In this document: piece by piece, positions 11,090 through 24,510 of the stretch | How the letters are laid out: each line of letters begins with the position of its first letter | How positions within the stretch are numbered: the first letter of the stretch is position 1 | Assembly: GCF_011745365.1 (NCBI RefSeq) | Contig: NW_024468909.1 | Location: 7,316,001 to 7,380,000, forward strand | Source: Cryphonectria parasitica EP155 | Lineage: Eukaryota; Ascomycota; Sordariomycetes; Diaporthales; Cryphonectriaceae | DNA: 64,000 nucleotides | Direction: 5' to 3' | Notes under the pieces: generated by a model | What the model was told of the DNA's origin: nothing | The model's input: only the letters and a program-made list of their open reading frames with translations | The model's database searches: none | Translations under genes and position numbers: made by a program

Positions 11090-14000
11090 TTATTAATAAT
11101 AGATTGATATTGCTAAATCATTCTATACTATTAGGAATGCTATTTGTAATGCAAACTAAGCTTTCCTTTAATTATTCTATCTCTGGATTTCTCTATACGA
11201 GCTTCGCCTTTGGAGAAGTATAACTGGTTACTACAATTAGCGATCAGAAACTCCTTGAAGAGGAGAGTTTATACAGAACTATACCAAAAAACTGAGTGCT
11301 AGCAGCTACTCTGAGGAATGCAGAGCTGTTAGCGAAGAAGTTATTCCAGAGTGAGTATTGTTAGAGGAAGGAGATATAGCTGTGATATTCATATCTGAAT
11401 GAGATATTGCAGCTATTGTAAATGAGTTAATAGTAGAACTGATGGGAAGGAAGTTGAAGGAGGATTGCTCTATAGTGAATAAGGAAGAAGCAATTCGAAA
11501 GTCTTGCCTGTATAGAATGTACAGCAGCTAGCGCTATTTATGCTAGCTATGTTGTATGAGAAAGAAAAGAAAAGATGTTTTAAGCCTGATTAATACTCTT
11601 TATAAGCTCAAAAATAAGAAGATTAAGCTAATTAATAATTCTCAGCTTAATGATTCAGTACTAAAAGGAATGATTGGATGGAAGCTTGCTAAGGTTGAGG
11701 AGATGAGATGAGCTCAGCGATCTACAAAGCTTACTAAGTATGATAAGTGAATTAAATCCAAGTTCAGCAATCTGGATTCTGATTAGCACCTGAGATCTAA
11801 CTGGTAAGCTGTTATGCAAGAGAAAAACTGTGAAGAGTTTTCTGAAGCTGAGAAGGAAATGTTCAAATATATATTGAGAAACAGGATTAAAGCTCTTATA
11901 TAGGATTTTATTGAGATTGGAAAGATTATTGAGGAAGTAGCTTTCTTGCAAGAAATCAGAACTATATTCTATAAGATTTTTCAAGCGAAGCACATTCCAA
12001 TCCCTAATGCTCTTAAGCTAAAGTTAATAAAGCTTCTGAAATAACGTATTAAGCGGGAGATTATTAAGAAAAGTTATGCATTATACAGAAATAACTAGTT
12101 TCTTATTATCAAAAAGAATAGTAGCTTATATCTGATCAATAATACTCAAAAGTATAACAAGCATAGTCTTAAGAATGCTTTCATGCTGCCTGCCTCAGAT
12201 GAATTCTTGAAGAAGTTTGCTATATGCAAGATTCTTTTACTGCTCGATTTCTTTTCTAGATATAACCAAGTGCAACTGCATTCTAATAGCAGAGATATAA
12301 TAATCTTCTCAATACTCTTAAGCTTGTTTAGAATATATACTCTACTCCAGAATGCTACTAACTCTGTTGCTCAGTTTATAAGAATAATAATCAAACTTCT
12401 GTATAATCTTATTTCTTATATATGCTAGCTTTTCCTTGATAATATTTCTGTTCGTGATTCTACAATAATCTATGGAAATGAAGAGGTTCCGAGCCTTTCT
12501 GAAGTACGTAGATATATTGCTAAGCACATCAGAAACCTTAATAAGATTCTTATAAATGCAAAGCTAGCTGAAGCTACAATCTCAGCATTTAAGTTAGAAT
12601 AATGCTAAGTGAAAATCAATATAATTAATTATATTATCAGTTTCAGCGGATAACAACCTTAGAATAGAAAGATGGAAAAGCTTCTAGCCTAAACAGAATA
12701 TAAGAATATTAAAGATATCTGCTCTTTTATTAAACTAATCATTTATTATACAGCTTGGATTTGGAACTTTGCAATCATTGCTCAATCATTCTATAATCTT
12801 CTCAAGAAAGATATTATATGAAGATGAGAGAAGGAATAGAAAGAAGCTATTGCTACACTTATTCAAATACTTACATCTTATCCAATTATCATTTCAATTA
12901 ATTATAGCACTAATGCTAGAAAGATCGTTCTTATAGTAGATACAAGCTTGTTAAGCTAGAGCGCTATATTAATGCAGATAATAGAAGATAAACGAAAGCT
13001 AGCACATTTTGTTAGCAGAATCTGAATAATTGCAGTACAGAAATACAATGCTACTAAGAGAGAGTATTGCACTATTCTCTATGCTCTATAGTCTCTTCAG
13101 CAGCATTTCTATAATTGCTATTTCATTCTGAAAACTAATGCTCATATTCTAGTAAACCAACTTAATAGAGAAATGAATAATATATTCAATACTTTTCTAA
13201 ACAGATAAGTAGCAGTAATTAAGATGTTTGACTTTACTATTAAATACATTCCCGGATTAAAGAATTCTATAGCTAATGCTTTTTCTTAATCTCTATACTT
13301 AATGCTATCTAAGGAAGATAAAGATAGTAATGTTGAGAACTAGTATAATGCTTAGCTTAATAGCATAAATTTAGATAGAGCTGATCTAGTACTACTGCTA
13401 AATCCAATTCTTTAGTGGATAGAATAGTTGAAATAATATGCAGAGTTCTTATACTATAGAATTATTTTACTAAAACTCTCTAAGAGGAATTGCAAGAACT
13501 TCATAATAGAAGTATTAAAGTATCAAGTACTTAACTAGGCTTTGTAGCGCTGTGCTAATGCGAAACTCTTATGCTGATGAGTAGTAGATGATTCTAATCT
13601 TCGTTGCTGAATTATCAGAGAATGTTATGCTAAGTTTGAATATCGAGATCGAGACTTTATAGTAGCTTGTATTAAGCAACTCTACTACTGGAAAGGTTTC
13701 TGAATAGATATAGCTAATATTATCTTGGATTGCAAGAAATGTATAAAGTTCGATCCAAAGATATGAAAGAAAGAAGTAATTCTGATCCTTTTAAGTTAAT
13801 TCTTTACGAGAATCAGCATTGATATTCAATATATAGCTAAGGATAGCAGTTATAGATATCTTGCGAAAGCTTGCTGTAATCTGATTAGCTATGTGCTTGC
13901 AAGATCTCTCAAGAAAGCTATAGCTGTGAAAATAAAGAAGTTCATTTTGGAAGAGATCATTCTTATATTCAGATGCTCTCTCAAAATTACTATTAATAGA

Positions 14001-14735
14001 GAACTAGAAAACAAGGCTGAGATAGCTAAGATTATTAGAGCTCTTAAAATTCTGCTTATTCAGATCTCTAATTACAATTCTTATGCTTAAGAACAAGTAG
14101 AAGCTAATCATCTTTTCTTAGCAAGTACTCTTGCTAAGCTAGCTAATGCTCAATTCTGAAAATAAAAGCAGTACTTGAGACTTATATTCTTTGCTAAAAG
14201 GATTATAATCTGCTAGTTGTATGAATATAGCTCTTTCTATTTGATTTTCAGTTGAGAGCTGCTTATCTCAATTGAAACTGAAATCCTGATATGAAGAGTT
14301 CTTATATGAACTAAAAACTAATTTCCTTAGAAAGCATTTGAAATGCAATTGAGAATGATTGCAGCTAAGGAAGATGATATGCAAAAGATAATTGAAGCTA
14401 TTTAAGCATATTATTAAAAGATTGCAGCTAAAAGTTAAATGCAGAATCTGATACAAAAATCTTGATTGAATATTGAAGATCTTATGCTTATCTATAATCA
14501 TATTCGGAAAATGAGCTATTCGCACAATGCTAAGATCTCTTATAAGTAAAAGAATTCATATCTAATTGCTTAGATTCTAGATAAATATGCTTATAAGCTT
14601 AAGACTATAGATGGAGTTCTGCTAAAAAGTACATATTTAGCTACTAATCTCAAAAAGTTTGTATAAAATATGAATAGCATTTGGAAATCTGAGATATTTA
14701 TACTCTGGAAAGAAAATATTAAGCTTTAATCTAGC
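11090..14735 (+). pseudogene. pol of element B (RT-RNase H-integrase)
   Basis: Degenerate Ty3/gypsy Pol in the -1 phase relative to gag. RT is about 11990-12640: LINNTQKYNKHSLKNAFMLP precedes a clear 81-codon open stretch at 12183-12428 (LLLLDFFSRYNQVQLHSNSR), and the catalytic box at about 12430-12460 reads FLDN. RNase H is about 12880-13290. Integrase is about 13560-14560, with the first Asp kept (SIDIQYI), the second changed to Asn (ITINRELEN) and the Glu kept (EQVEANHLF). A typical end (TIDGVLLKSTYLATNLKKF) lies at about 14610-14665. Comparable fungal gypsy elements end soon after this. Not active. Confidence 0.78.
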
Positions 14736-15089
14736 TAATCATTAGCAGAAAAGCTGGATTCGATGAGAGCTCTCTAGCAAGGAGAACTAGATAACAATAT
14801 TCTCGAAGTTTAGAAAGCAGATTCAAGCAACGATGCTATATTCTGAATTCCAGATATCATTGAGCATAACTCTATGCTTAGCTAGACCAGTTCTAATCCA
14901 GAGACTGTTAATCTAGCAACTGAAGCGGATGATAATGCTGAGAATGGAAATGGAGTTGATAATAATGAATATTTCATATGAGCAGCAGAGAAGAAGAGGT
15001 AAGAACAGAAGAAAGCAGATAGAAATGAAATGTTTATACTAATCCCAACTAAATTAGCATTCCTAGCTTGTAAAGAAGATTGATTTCTT

Positions 15090-15960
15090 TCTATTTATAT
15101 TTTCTTTTTGTTTGCAAAACATGTTTTCTTTTCATCTTTTCTATTCCATCTCGTATATTTTGCTGGAAAAGGAGGAATAAAGTATTGTTTGCTATTACTT
15201 GCTATAGAATACTATAAATCCACCTAAAAATTTCAAAGCACTCAGTACAGAGCATGTTGATTAGCTTTGAAGCTATTTTCGTTATTTAAAAATTGCAGTA
15301 TATTGGAATGCAATGTATGAAAAATGCAGAACGCTAAAGAAATACTGCAATCTATGGAAACTTCTTACTTTTATATATCATTCTTATTACTAGAATATCT
15401 GTAAATATTATTCAATAGCTTTCTTCTTATTCTATTCAGATCTATATTATCTGTATTATTTGCTGAAGAATTGTTATTAAAAACAGAGAAAGAATCTTGA
15501 GATTGAATGGATTTAGCTTATTTCTCAATACAAGATTTTACTACAGCCTTGCTCTTGTCTTTATTCTTGCTGCAAGATATAGATTGTAGAGCTGCCTGCT
15601 CAGATCCAGATATTCCCTTCTTGAAAGCAGAAGAAGCAGTACTTTTCTTGCTGATCTATACAGATAAAGTTAGCAGTAATCTTCTTAAGCATTATAATCA
15701 TAATCAGTTATAAGACTTATAGTATTCTATAGATATTATTTTCTTAGTATAAGAGGAATTCATTTAATCTGATTATATGCAATATCTTTATTCTATATAA
15801 GCTTGTATTGAGCTTTGATAATATGCTTAATATTGGTATTAGAGTTGATTTGAGAATCTATCTCGATTATATATTGAGAGCTGAATTAGTAAAACGAGTA
15901 CTGATGCTGCAAGAAGAATAATAATTAGTATATGCTCAAATCTGATTAAGAATATCAGAA
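15090..15960 (+). other. Stretch downstream of pol in element B, no recognisable gene
   Basis: AT-rich DNA following the end of pol. A 68-codon open stretch at 15507-15713 is not in phase with the next frame and has no recognisable motif. A purine-rich run at about 15165-15183 could be a remnant internal polypurine tract. I see nothing else. Confidence 0.4.
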
Positions 15961-16740
15961 TAGAAATCTTACTTATATACTGCACTCTTTAATATAAGGA
16001 AAGTCTTTAATATAGTTATATCCAAACTCTGTATAATAAATGCAGTTGCTGCACTTTCTATTGAAGAAGCTCTTTATTAAGATGCATTCTAGGAAAAGCT
16101 AGTTGATATTGATCTGCTATCTCTGGATAAGCATGTAAGCAGTAGCATATTGATAAGAGTAGCAATTGCAAGAGACTAGATTATGCTGATTATAGGACTG
16201 AATAAGAAGGGAATTTATTTGCTTAAATTGAGAAAAGATGCAAGTAAGATACTTGCTAAAGAGCTTCTAACTAGCTTTACATACTACAATAGGATTCAGT
16301 TTGATAAAATCTTTATTATTCAGCTTTGCGAAATAAGCAGCAAAGCTAGAGCTTAGCAGTAAGTTATTCCAAAACATAATATTGCTTTGAATATTTCAAG
16401 AAGCATATATCAAGCTAAGATCTTTCTTGATAGTATTGAAGTTCGTAATATTAAAGAAATTAATATGAATATTCTTAAGCTAGTAGTAGTTGCTGCTCTG
16501 AGGAGGAGGAACTGAAGAAGAAAACTAGATTCAGATCTTGTTAATCTCTTGAGAAGCAGTGTTTATCTGCGAAGAGAAAATAGCATTAGTAATAATTCGA
16601 GATATCTTGAGTATATTGCAGAGCTAAGCAAGAGAAGATTGATAGAAAGAGAAGTTGTTATATAAAGAATAAATTGAAAAGCAAGATGAACTGAGAGAGA
16701 GATTGTTGAACAGTTTGCTGAAGATTAATAAGATAGCAAT
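15961..16740 (+). pseudogene. Extra ORF X1 of element B, unknown function
   Basis: A degenerate plus-strand frame with protein-like composition and few stops. It includes ALSIEEALY, a charged helical segment LLKLRKDASKILAKELLTSF, and later RSIYQAKIFLDSIEVRNIKE and Arg-rich NSISNNSRYLEYIAELSKRR. Stops are at positions expected for mutated Gln or Trp. I do not recognise the family. It sits downstream of integrase, where envelope-like or additional ORFs occur in some LTR elements, but I see no signal peptide or membrane segment. It may be a captured or element-specific gene. Confidence 0.4.
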
Positions 16741-17039
16741 AAGTAATAAATACATCCAACTGAATCATTATATCTTCTATCTAGTCTATTGCTGAACAGC
16801 TTCTACCTAGCTAAGAGTAAAGCTGTTTGCTTTGTAACAAACGGAAAGCAGTGAATTATTTGAGTAGTTGCTAGATAAGATAAATTAGCTATTTCATTCA
16901 TACTTGCAGCCAGCTATTCTTCTTCCTCTTTCAACCTCTTTACAATCATCTTTCTCGAGCATATATACACTCTTTTTCTTCCTTATTAACGCTGCTCCAG
17001 ATCTATATACTAATATCAGAGCAAATTGTTAACTGCTCT

Positions 17040-18657
17040 GCTTATATAACATCACTTTCCTTAATAGATCCTTAGGCTAAAGCTACATTCTTCTCTACTT
17101 TTCTTTCTCAGTTAATACCCTCTCAGTCTCTTAACTTTATATCTTTGCAAACTCTTCTTGCAATTGCTCACCTTTCAACAAAGCTGTTCTTCCCTTTTCA
17201 CTTTTCTTTCAACTCAGCAGCAATAGCCGAATTCAAGTACTCTCTATTCCTATCTATTCAGCATAGCTAAGGGAACTGAATAACTAAAGCTTACTGCTTT
17301 CAGACTGTCTTTCCCAGAGCGCTATACCCAACTGAAATAATCAAGAATCATCCGCTCTATTTTAGTCTAAGAAACGAAGAAAATCATCTAATAGCAGAAC
17401 TTATTGAGAAGTACTTTCCAGAATTACCCCCTTGCAAGTTATACTTGCTTACAATCTTCAGCGCTAATCCTTCTAGATATCTTCTTAATATTTATAATCT
17501 GATCGGATTCTTAGATACAGAAATCTCTCAAGATATTAGTTTGCAGCATGCTGTAGCTACCTTTTGTTATTATGCTCAGTATAATTAACAAGATGTATTC
17601 TTGATGGAATGCTTTTATATTCCATTGATAGCTCATTTATCTAGCTCTTCTGATATTCTTAACAAGCAGGATCTGCTCAGATATAAAGCTAAACAGAAGC
17701 GCTTATAAGTTCTCCTCTCAGTCAATATAGCAACTTCAGCTTATACTCTGTCTTAGCTTAATATAAAGACTGAAAAAGGATTTTATATTGCTGTATACAA
17801 ATCCAGCAATACTCTACTAGCTTATACAAGCAAGCACTATCTGAATAGTTAGCTCAGAAGTGCTAGAGCTAATCGGGATTGAGATTTCGAGAATATTCCA
17901 ACTATGCTGCTGAATAACGATTCAAATGCAGCTCTGCTCTATACAATCGAACTATTTCGCCTTCGAATCCTGAAATCTACTGATTTCTACTAATCATCTA
18001 GTAGCTATTCAGACTGAAAGCAAGCTCTCTATCTTAATCATAGAGAGACTGTACAAAATGTGAAAGAATGGAATGCAGAGATAGCTATAACAAGCTTGCA
18101 CTGCTAGGCCTTCTCCTATAAGCTGGGATACAGCAATTATATACAATATTCTGATCAGCTATTAAAAAGAAATACCTTACTTCAAGAATACAAGGCTATA
18201 CAAGTAGAAGCTGATAGAATACTAAACATAATCTACAAGCTAAATATTACCTTCTTTATAAAAGAAGTTGCAAACTTGCTTAAACTATCTATTAAAAGCG
18301 ATCTCAATAGAATAAGAAGAAATATATCAGCCTTTGCTCTGAAGGATTTCAGAGCAAGTAGAGCATCTAGCCTAGTTCCGTTAAAACAATAATCTCGAGA
18401 GAGCACAGCTCCAGCTAGCCCGATCTTGCGTTTATCAAGAAAATATAATATCAGCTCAGAATTAAGTCGATTCCTATCTGAAACTCCTATCGATCCTTAT
18501 TCCTTTTTACCTCAAGGAACGCCTATCGGTTCAGAACTGATAATCAACCTGTCAATACAGCAAACAGCTAGGCCTGAACGTACTACTGAAGCCCCATTGC
18601 ATCAGAAACTGAGAAGCAGCAATATCATGCCTCCCAGTTTTCCTAATAAACCTTAGA
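17040..18657 (+). pseudogene. Extra ORF X2 of element B, unknown function
   Basis: A second degenerate frame (phase different from X1) with about a dozen stops in 540 codons, several at probable Gln or Trp sites. A Ser/Pro/Phe-rich N-terminal part (to about 17220) is followed by a folded-looking region from ALYPTEIIKNHPLYFSLRNE (about 17320) through a Lys/Glu/Leu helical segment at about 18150-18300 to a Pro/Ser-rich tail whose last 76 codons are open (18426-18656). Traces of the same phase continue with stops to about 19000. Not recognised. An accessory gag-like or envelope-like gene, or a captured host gene, is possible. It ends just before the polypurine tract, so it is part of the element. 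Confidence 0.45.
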
Positions 18658-19124
18658 AGCCTCATATGCCTCTATAGAATAAGCTTTATAGCTTTAACCC
18701 TATCAAGCTCTCAGTAGGTTCTCCGAACTGAACAGGATTCGATCATGCTATCAAGATGAATATATATGAAGCGAACTGCAAAAGGATTCGTTGAGTAAGA
18801 ATGCAGAATTAGAAGAGAACTGCTGCTGCTACTGCTGCTTAAGCAGAGTTTGAAAGCAGATAGGAATAGAAAAGAAATTAGCATTAGAATCTGTTCAGAT
18901 CATACTCGTATTACAAATGAACTGAAGATAAATACTAATACTTCTACATTGATTTGAATGATAGCTCAAGCAATAGAGAGAAGTATAAGGATTGAATTGG
19001 AAGAATGATTTGATTTGCAATATTTCCTTTAGCAGTTTGCAATGAATTCTTTATTTCTTTACTTCATCTCCCTCTGATCAGATCTAGCACATCATTGAAC
19101 TTGTTGCAACTTTGGAAGAAAGTT

Positions 19125-19137
19125 GCTAGGGGAGGAC
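19125..19137 (+). other. Polypurine tract of element B
   Basis: GCTAGGGGAGGAC directly precedes the 3' LTR; the AGGGGAGGA core is a typical plus-strand primer. It supports the LTR start at 19138. Confidence 0.65.
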
Positions 19138-19462
19138 TGTTGTGGTGGCCAGGGTGGTAGTCCGTGGAACATGGAGTACAGTGGGTCAAGGATCCTCATA
19201 CATATAAAGGATACTACCTACTTTTCAAATTCTTTAGCTATAAGCAATAATAAAGCATCCTTTCTCTTCTTTTCAATTTTTGAACCCTTTGGACAGGTCT
19301 AAGACAGGTTTTTCATCCTGTTCTTGTGCCCGTATAGCCTTAGTTTGCTGTCCTCATCTGCACAGGCATGCTTGGGTTGCACGAGCCCTTGCCCATTGCT
19401 TCGGCAGCTGTTTGTCCCTTTTTTTTTTCTTTCGAAGGCGACGGCGCCCTAGTTCTGGTTCA
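19138..19462 (+). repeat. 3' LTR of element B
   Basis: 325 bp, nearly identical to 7142-7466, with the same TATAAAG box near the start and the same poly-T tract. Followed by ATGGTAGCAG of host A2 gag. Confidence 0.93.
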
Positions 19463-19466
19463 ATGG

Positions 19467-19790
19467 TAGCAGTATAAAATGATATTCTGTATAGTTTATA
19501 TTAATAATAAAGTTTGCAACTAGCATTAATAGAAGAAAGATTAGGAATAATGATGATATAAGCAAAAGCAAGCTAAGAAGCTTGCTTGAGAAGCAGCGAA
19601 GCAAGCTCAGAAGAATAAATAGTTTTCAACAAATTCAAAAGAATAGGATTGCTTATAAAGGGACTGCAGATAATTAGACTGGAATAGTTCTTATGTGAAG
19701 CTTCTAGAACAGATTACGCTTATATCAAGCTTAATATATACATTTAAGGATATAAATATAGTGCACTATTGAATAGTAGTGCTTAGGGAA
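19467..19790 (+). pseudogene. gag of A2, C-terminal part
   Basis: Resumes gag of A2 exactly where element B split it (compare A6 from 39035). It contains the Lys/Ala/Gln-rich segment (QAKKLA, EAAKQAQKN) and runs into the gag/pol overlap. Confidence 0.65.
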
Positions 19791-22700
19791 ACTTTATATT
19801 CCCATATATTATTAATCAAGCATAACTATAATAAAGATGAAAGAAATGCTTATATACTCTTAGCACTATAGAAGAACAATTTGTTGCATACAACTAAGAA
19901 GTAATTAATAAGGAAACTGATTATCTATCTATTTTGATTCAAAAGCGCATAACTAAAGCTTCTTTTGATATCACGGATATAGCATATTATAAGCTGATTA
20001 TGGAATTTCTATAGCTCAAGAAGCATAATCCTCGAATTAATTAGATTACTAGCTAGATCTTATGGGAATAAGCTATATCCAGAGAGATAGTTACAATTAA
20101 CAATGCAGAATCGAAGCTAGTGATTGAAGAATACTTAGAAAAAGAAGCTTTATACAACTTCCTGCATACTTTTAAGTTAGTAGAGCTAGCAGTTCAAGAA
20201 GAAGAATCTAGTAATAAGCAAACTCAAATAGTGCTAGAGCGCTAACAGATTAGCAAAACAATGAAAGCAAGACTTTCAGCAAGTTGGTTCGCTCCAGAGC
20301 AATAAGAACAAGCTTCAGAATGTGAATTGTGAACCCACATGAGAAAAACTTCAAAACCAAGCCTTCAAGCGCTCAGTTCAGCTTGAAGCAAACGCTTAAG
20401 GCTCTCAAAAACGTTACTAAAAACAACGAATGAAAAGAAGCATGCTCAACAGTATCTACTATTTCTTCAGATAGCAGAAATAGCATAAGAATCAGAACTA
20501 ATACTTGCGAACATATTACAAGAATATTATAAGTTCAAGAAACTATTTCAGAAAGAATTAGATATAAGATTGCTAGAATATAGCTCATACAATTATGAGA
20601 TCCTATTACAAGAAGGGAAATAGCTCAAATTCTTTCTTATTTATAGACTAAACAAAGTATAGCTAGAAGCATTTAGAAAATATCTCAATGAGAATCTTAA
20701 GAAAGAATATATATAATCATTACAATTATCAGCAGAATATCTTATTCTATTTATATCTAAGAAAAATAGCAAGCTTAAGCTATATATTAATTATAGATAA
20801 TTCAACAATATTATAATTAAAAACTAATACTTGTTGCTATTTATTAAGAAACTATAAGATAGATTGCAAGAAGTATAGTGATTTACAATTCTGAACTTAA
20901 AAGAAGCTTATAATCTGATCAGAGTAAAGAAAGAAGAAGAATGGAAAACTGCTTTCAGAATATACTATAAATATTACAAATATTTAGTTATACTCTTTAG
21001 TCTAATAAATACTTTAGCTTTATTTCAGAAAATAATCAATTATATTCTATGTAAGCATCTGAATCAGTTCATTATTGCTTATTTCGATAATATTCTTATC
21101 TATTCTCGAATACTTGAAGAATATAAGAAATATGTGGAAACAGTATTGCAAATGCTTCAAAATGCAAAACTTCTTATAAAATCCGCAAAGAGTTACTTTT
21201 ACATACAAAAGATTGACTATTTTGAATTCACAATTGAGCTAGAATATATTAAGCTACAGAAAGACAAGATAGAAGCTGTTAGGAATTAGCTAGTTTTCAG
21301 GAATATTAGAAATATTAGATTTTTTCTTAAATATATTAACTTCTATAAGCAGTTTATTAAGAACTACAGCTGAATTGCATACTCTTTTATAAATCTCATT
21401 AAAAAAGAATAGCCTTTCGAATGAACTTCCAAGGTATAAGAAGCTTTTAACAAGATTATCAGACATATTATCTTAGAACTAGTTCTATATAAAGCAGATT
21501 CCTACAAATTCTTTAAAGTTGAAACTAATGCATTGAAATATGCATTCGGAGAATAACTTAGCTAGCAAAATAACTAAGAATATCTAAGAATTGTAAGCAA
21601 CTTCTTAAAAAAATTGAATAGCTTGGAAATCAACTATAGAATCTCTAATCAGAAACTCATAATAATAGTAAAAGCTTTTAAGAAGTAGCAATACTATCTT
21701 ATTAGCGCATAATATCCAATCATAGTTTACTCGGATTACAAGAATCTAATTACATTTATAATAATCAAGATTTTGAACAAGCAATAAATCAGATAAGCAG
21801 AATTCCTCTTATAATTCAACTTTAAGATTATACATTGCAAAAGCTTGGAAAATGGATAAGTAGATGCTTTTAGTAGAAGATTAGACTATTGAGATATAGA
21901 TTTCTCAGATATATAGAATATTTTTGCTCAAGATGAGTCGGGAAATCTCATTAATGCATACAGAGAACTGAATGCTGCTTTCAGGATTGGATCTTTAGGA
22001 AAAGATTTAGAATTAATAATTCCAGATAAACAAGATAATTATATTAAGAATGTATACAATGTATTAGTATATAGATATTAGAGAGTTAGAATAATTTACA
22101 AATATATTAAAAGATATTGAAACTTATTAGATCTTAGGAAAAGAATTGAAAGCATTCTATAACAATGCAATAGCTGCAAGAAGAATAAAGCAGAAAGATA
22201 TAAGCTTTATGAATTATTGCATTCCTTACTAGTACTTATAACTATTTAGCAATCTATTAATCTAAATTTTATTATTAAGCTATTTTTCTTATAAGAACTC
22301 TTAACTAAGATGCAATATAATAGCATTTTAGTAGTAGTTTGCAAACTAAGCAAGTATGCTTATTTTCTCTTTTATAAGAAAAGCAGTATAGTAGAAGAAC
22401 TTATATATATATTTCTCAGAACAATTATTGCTAATTATAGCATACTAGAAGAAGTAATCTCTAATAGAGATAGAAAGTTTAATTCGAAATTTTAGATTTT
22501 ACTTATAAAACAGCTCAGAATATATTACAGAATATTCACAGCATTTTACTTACAAATAAATAAATAAATAGAAAGAATAAATCAGATTATTAAATAGTAT
22601 CTTTAATATTATATTAACTAGAAATAGAATAACTGAATTAATCTATTACTTCTTATATAGTTTGCTTATAATAGCGCAGATATAAGTATAACAAAGAAAT

Positions 22701-23404
22701 TACTATTCTTTATACTCTATAAATACAATCCAATAGCTTATTATAAAGTATTGCTAGAAGCAGATATAGAAGCTGCAGATAAAAGAATTAAGAAGATTAA
22801 GAAAGTTCAGAAAGAACTCCAATCAGAATTATAATTCATTCAAAAACGAATAATGCAGTATGCAAACTCCAAAAGAATTAAGAGATTAATCTTACAGAAG
22901 AGAGATAAGATTTATCTACTTTAGAAAAATATCAAAATAATTAGATCTAGCAATAAATTCGATTACAAAAAGTTGGGATTATTCAAAATCTTGCAACAGA
23001 TTTTCCCGATTAATTATAAGTTAGTATTATCTCATGGAATGAGAATATATCCAGTTTTTCATATTTTACTGCTAGAACTAGCAGTATAGAAAATACTAAT
23101 AGATAATATAGCAGAAGTGGAAAATAATGAATCAGAGTATAAGGTAGAGAAGATTCTCAAGTATAGAAGCATAGACAATATAAGGGAATATCTCATCAAA
23201 TGAAAAGATTATTTAGTAAGCGAAAATTCTTGAGAACTGCGGAAAAATATTAAAAATGCTCAGGAAAAGGTAGCTGAATATTGGAAAAGGAAAACTAGCA
23301 TTTAGAATGATTGCTCCGCTTCAGAACAAGAATCAGATACTGCAGTTTCACTCTTTAGAAGGAAAAGCTAATCAGATATGCTAGAATCAAAAGCTAAGAA
23401 ACTT
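19640..23404 (+). pseudogene. pol of A2 (protease-RT-RNase H-integrase-chromodomain)
   Basis: Collinear with A6 pol. The protease strand at about 19757-19790 reads LLNSSA (active-site Asp to Asn). The RT box at about 21077-21105 reads YFDNILIYS. RNase H is about 21500-21860. Integrase is about 22020-22900, with an open stretch at 22310-22495 that keeps ISNRDRKFNSKF. The chromodomain is about 23120-23250 (EYLIK, stop, KDY where A6 has EYLIKWKDY). The pol tail continues to about 23404 (AEYWKRKTS) and overlaps the antisense cassette frame. Stops are abundant. Confidence 0.82.
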
Positions 23405-23975
23405 CAGTTAATAATCTCAAGATGTTTCTAAAATATCAAGCAAGTTTTCTCTTTACGAAAACTGCAATCCTTCTTATTAGCAAATCTCTTCAAGAAATTG
23501 AAACTACAATAAATCATTTCTATAGCACGCTTTTCCAACAACCTTTGCTATTTTCATACATAATCAAGACGAGCTTGTAATGCTAGCAAGGCTTATAGAG
23601 CAGCAGCATTTGCTAATTCTGTCTTAGCTTCCTTGCTCAAAACCTTGCACTTTTTATGAATCAAATGCTCTGCTAAAGAAGAAAATCAGTAATCATAGAA
23701 AATACTAAAGAATAAAGAAACCAACTAGCAGAAGCTGAGAAACGATTAGTATTACAGCTCTGATTCAGAGAAATACACTCTTTACAACAAGAAGAGTTTT
23801 CAGCGAAACAATAGAAAGCTTCCATCTCTCAACAATAAGCACAAGCAAGCATTTCGATATCAAAAGCAGAAATAAGCTTAGCAAGACGATAATACTCTTG
23901 AGTTTTCATCGAATAACTAGAATGCAATTTGTTGATTCTGTTCAACATCTCGATTAGAAAAGCATAATCATATAT
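23302..23975 (-). pseudogene. Antisense cassette ORF of A2, version 3
   Basis: Minus-strand counterpart of 42787-43410. It starts at an ATA corresponding to the A6 ATG, and its tail (SEAEQSF, stop at 23302-23304) overlaps the 3' end of A2 pol by roughly 100 bp on the opposite strand. Length is not a multiple of three, so an indel is likely. More mutated than the A6 version. Cys-rich N-terminal half, Ala/Leu/Glu/Lys-rich second half. Confidence 0.5.
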
Positions 23976-24040
23976 GCAAATAACTTGCTAGAATACTTAC
24001 AGAAGATTATTAGAAATAATAATTGATAGAAGAGAGATAA

Positions 24041-24505
24041 TATTATAACTCATTCAATATACAGATCATCTGCTAGAATATTCGAAATAATTATTCGGAA
24101 AGATAGAGAAGAATTCAACATCTTAAGAATTAAAGCTTACATAAGCAAGAATTAGGATTACAGGATCAGGATGAATCAGTAGCTGATCTATGATAATTCG
24201 GATCAGTTGAATTACTCAGGTAATTCAAGAGATTCAACAACTAATAATACTAACAGAACTGAAGAAGCTGAATATATAAGAATACATTCATTCCCATTAG
24301 ATAGATCTCGTATATAGCTTTTTAGTTATCAATCTAAGTATTCAGTTTCATATACTGAGTAGCTTTAAAAGCAGTGAATACTTGCATTGCTTATTAGAAC
24401 TTGTACAGTTCCGTATTCAAGAACTTAATACTTTGATATCGCTCTTGTTAGCATAAATCTCTTTGTGTACTTAGGAATCTTTGGATTGCTGCAGTGCTCA
24501 TTACA
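24041..24505 (+). repeat. 3' LTR of A2 (U3 version gamma)
   Basis: 465 bp. First bases TATTATAACTCATT (TG changed to TA), ending CTCATTACA, followed by the duplication AGTAT. Preceded by the purine-rich AGAAGAGAGATAA, the probable plus-strand primer. Confidence 0.92.
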
Positions 24506-24510
24506 AGTAT

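Larger units (their letters stand above)
7142..19462 (+). mobile_element. Element B: 12.3-kb Ty3/gypsy LTR retrotransposon
   Basis: Two 325-bp LTRs bound the element. Host sequence from A2 reads ...AAAATGG before it and ATGGTAGCAG after it, giving a duplication of ATGG (4 bp with TG...CA ends; microhomology makes the edge ambiguous by one base). The interior holds a long gag-protease frame, a pol frame and about 4 kb of sequence downstream of pol with two further degenerate plus-strand frames. 12.3 kb is about twice the usual length of a fungal gypsy element. The interior is heavily mutated, whereas the LTRs look nearly untouched. Confidence 0.93.
4710..24505 (+). mobile_element. Family A chromovirus copy A2, full-length, split by element B
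   Basis: Complete Ty3/gypsy insertion inside A1. Both LTRs are 465 bp (4710-5174, 24041-24505) and it is flanked by AGTAT at 4705-4709 and 24506-24510. Without the nested element B (7142-19462) and its duplication it is about 7.47 kb, close to A6 at 7.35 kb. Order: LTR, gag, protease, RT, RNase H, integrase, chromodomain, antisense cassette, LTR. It is more degraded than A6 (more stops), but the layout is intact. Confidence 0.93.
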
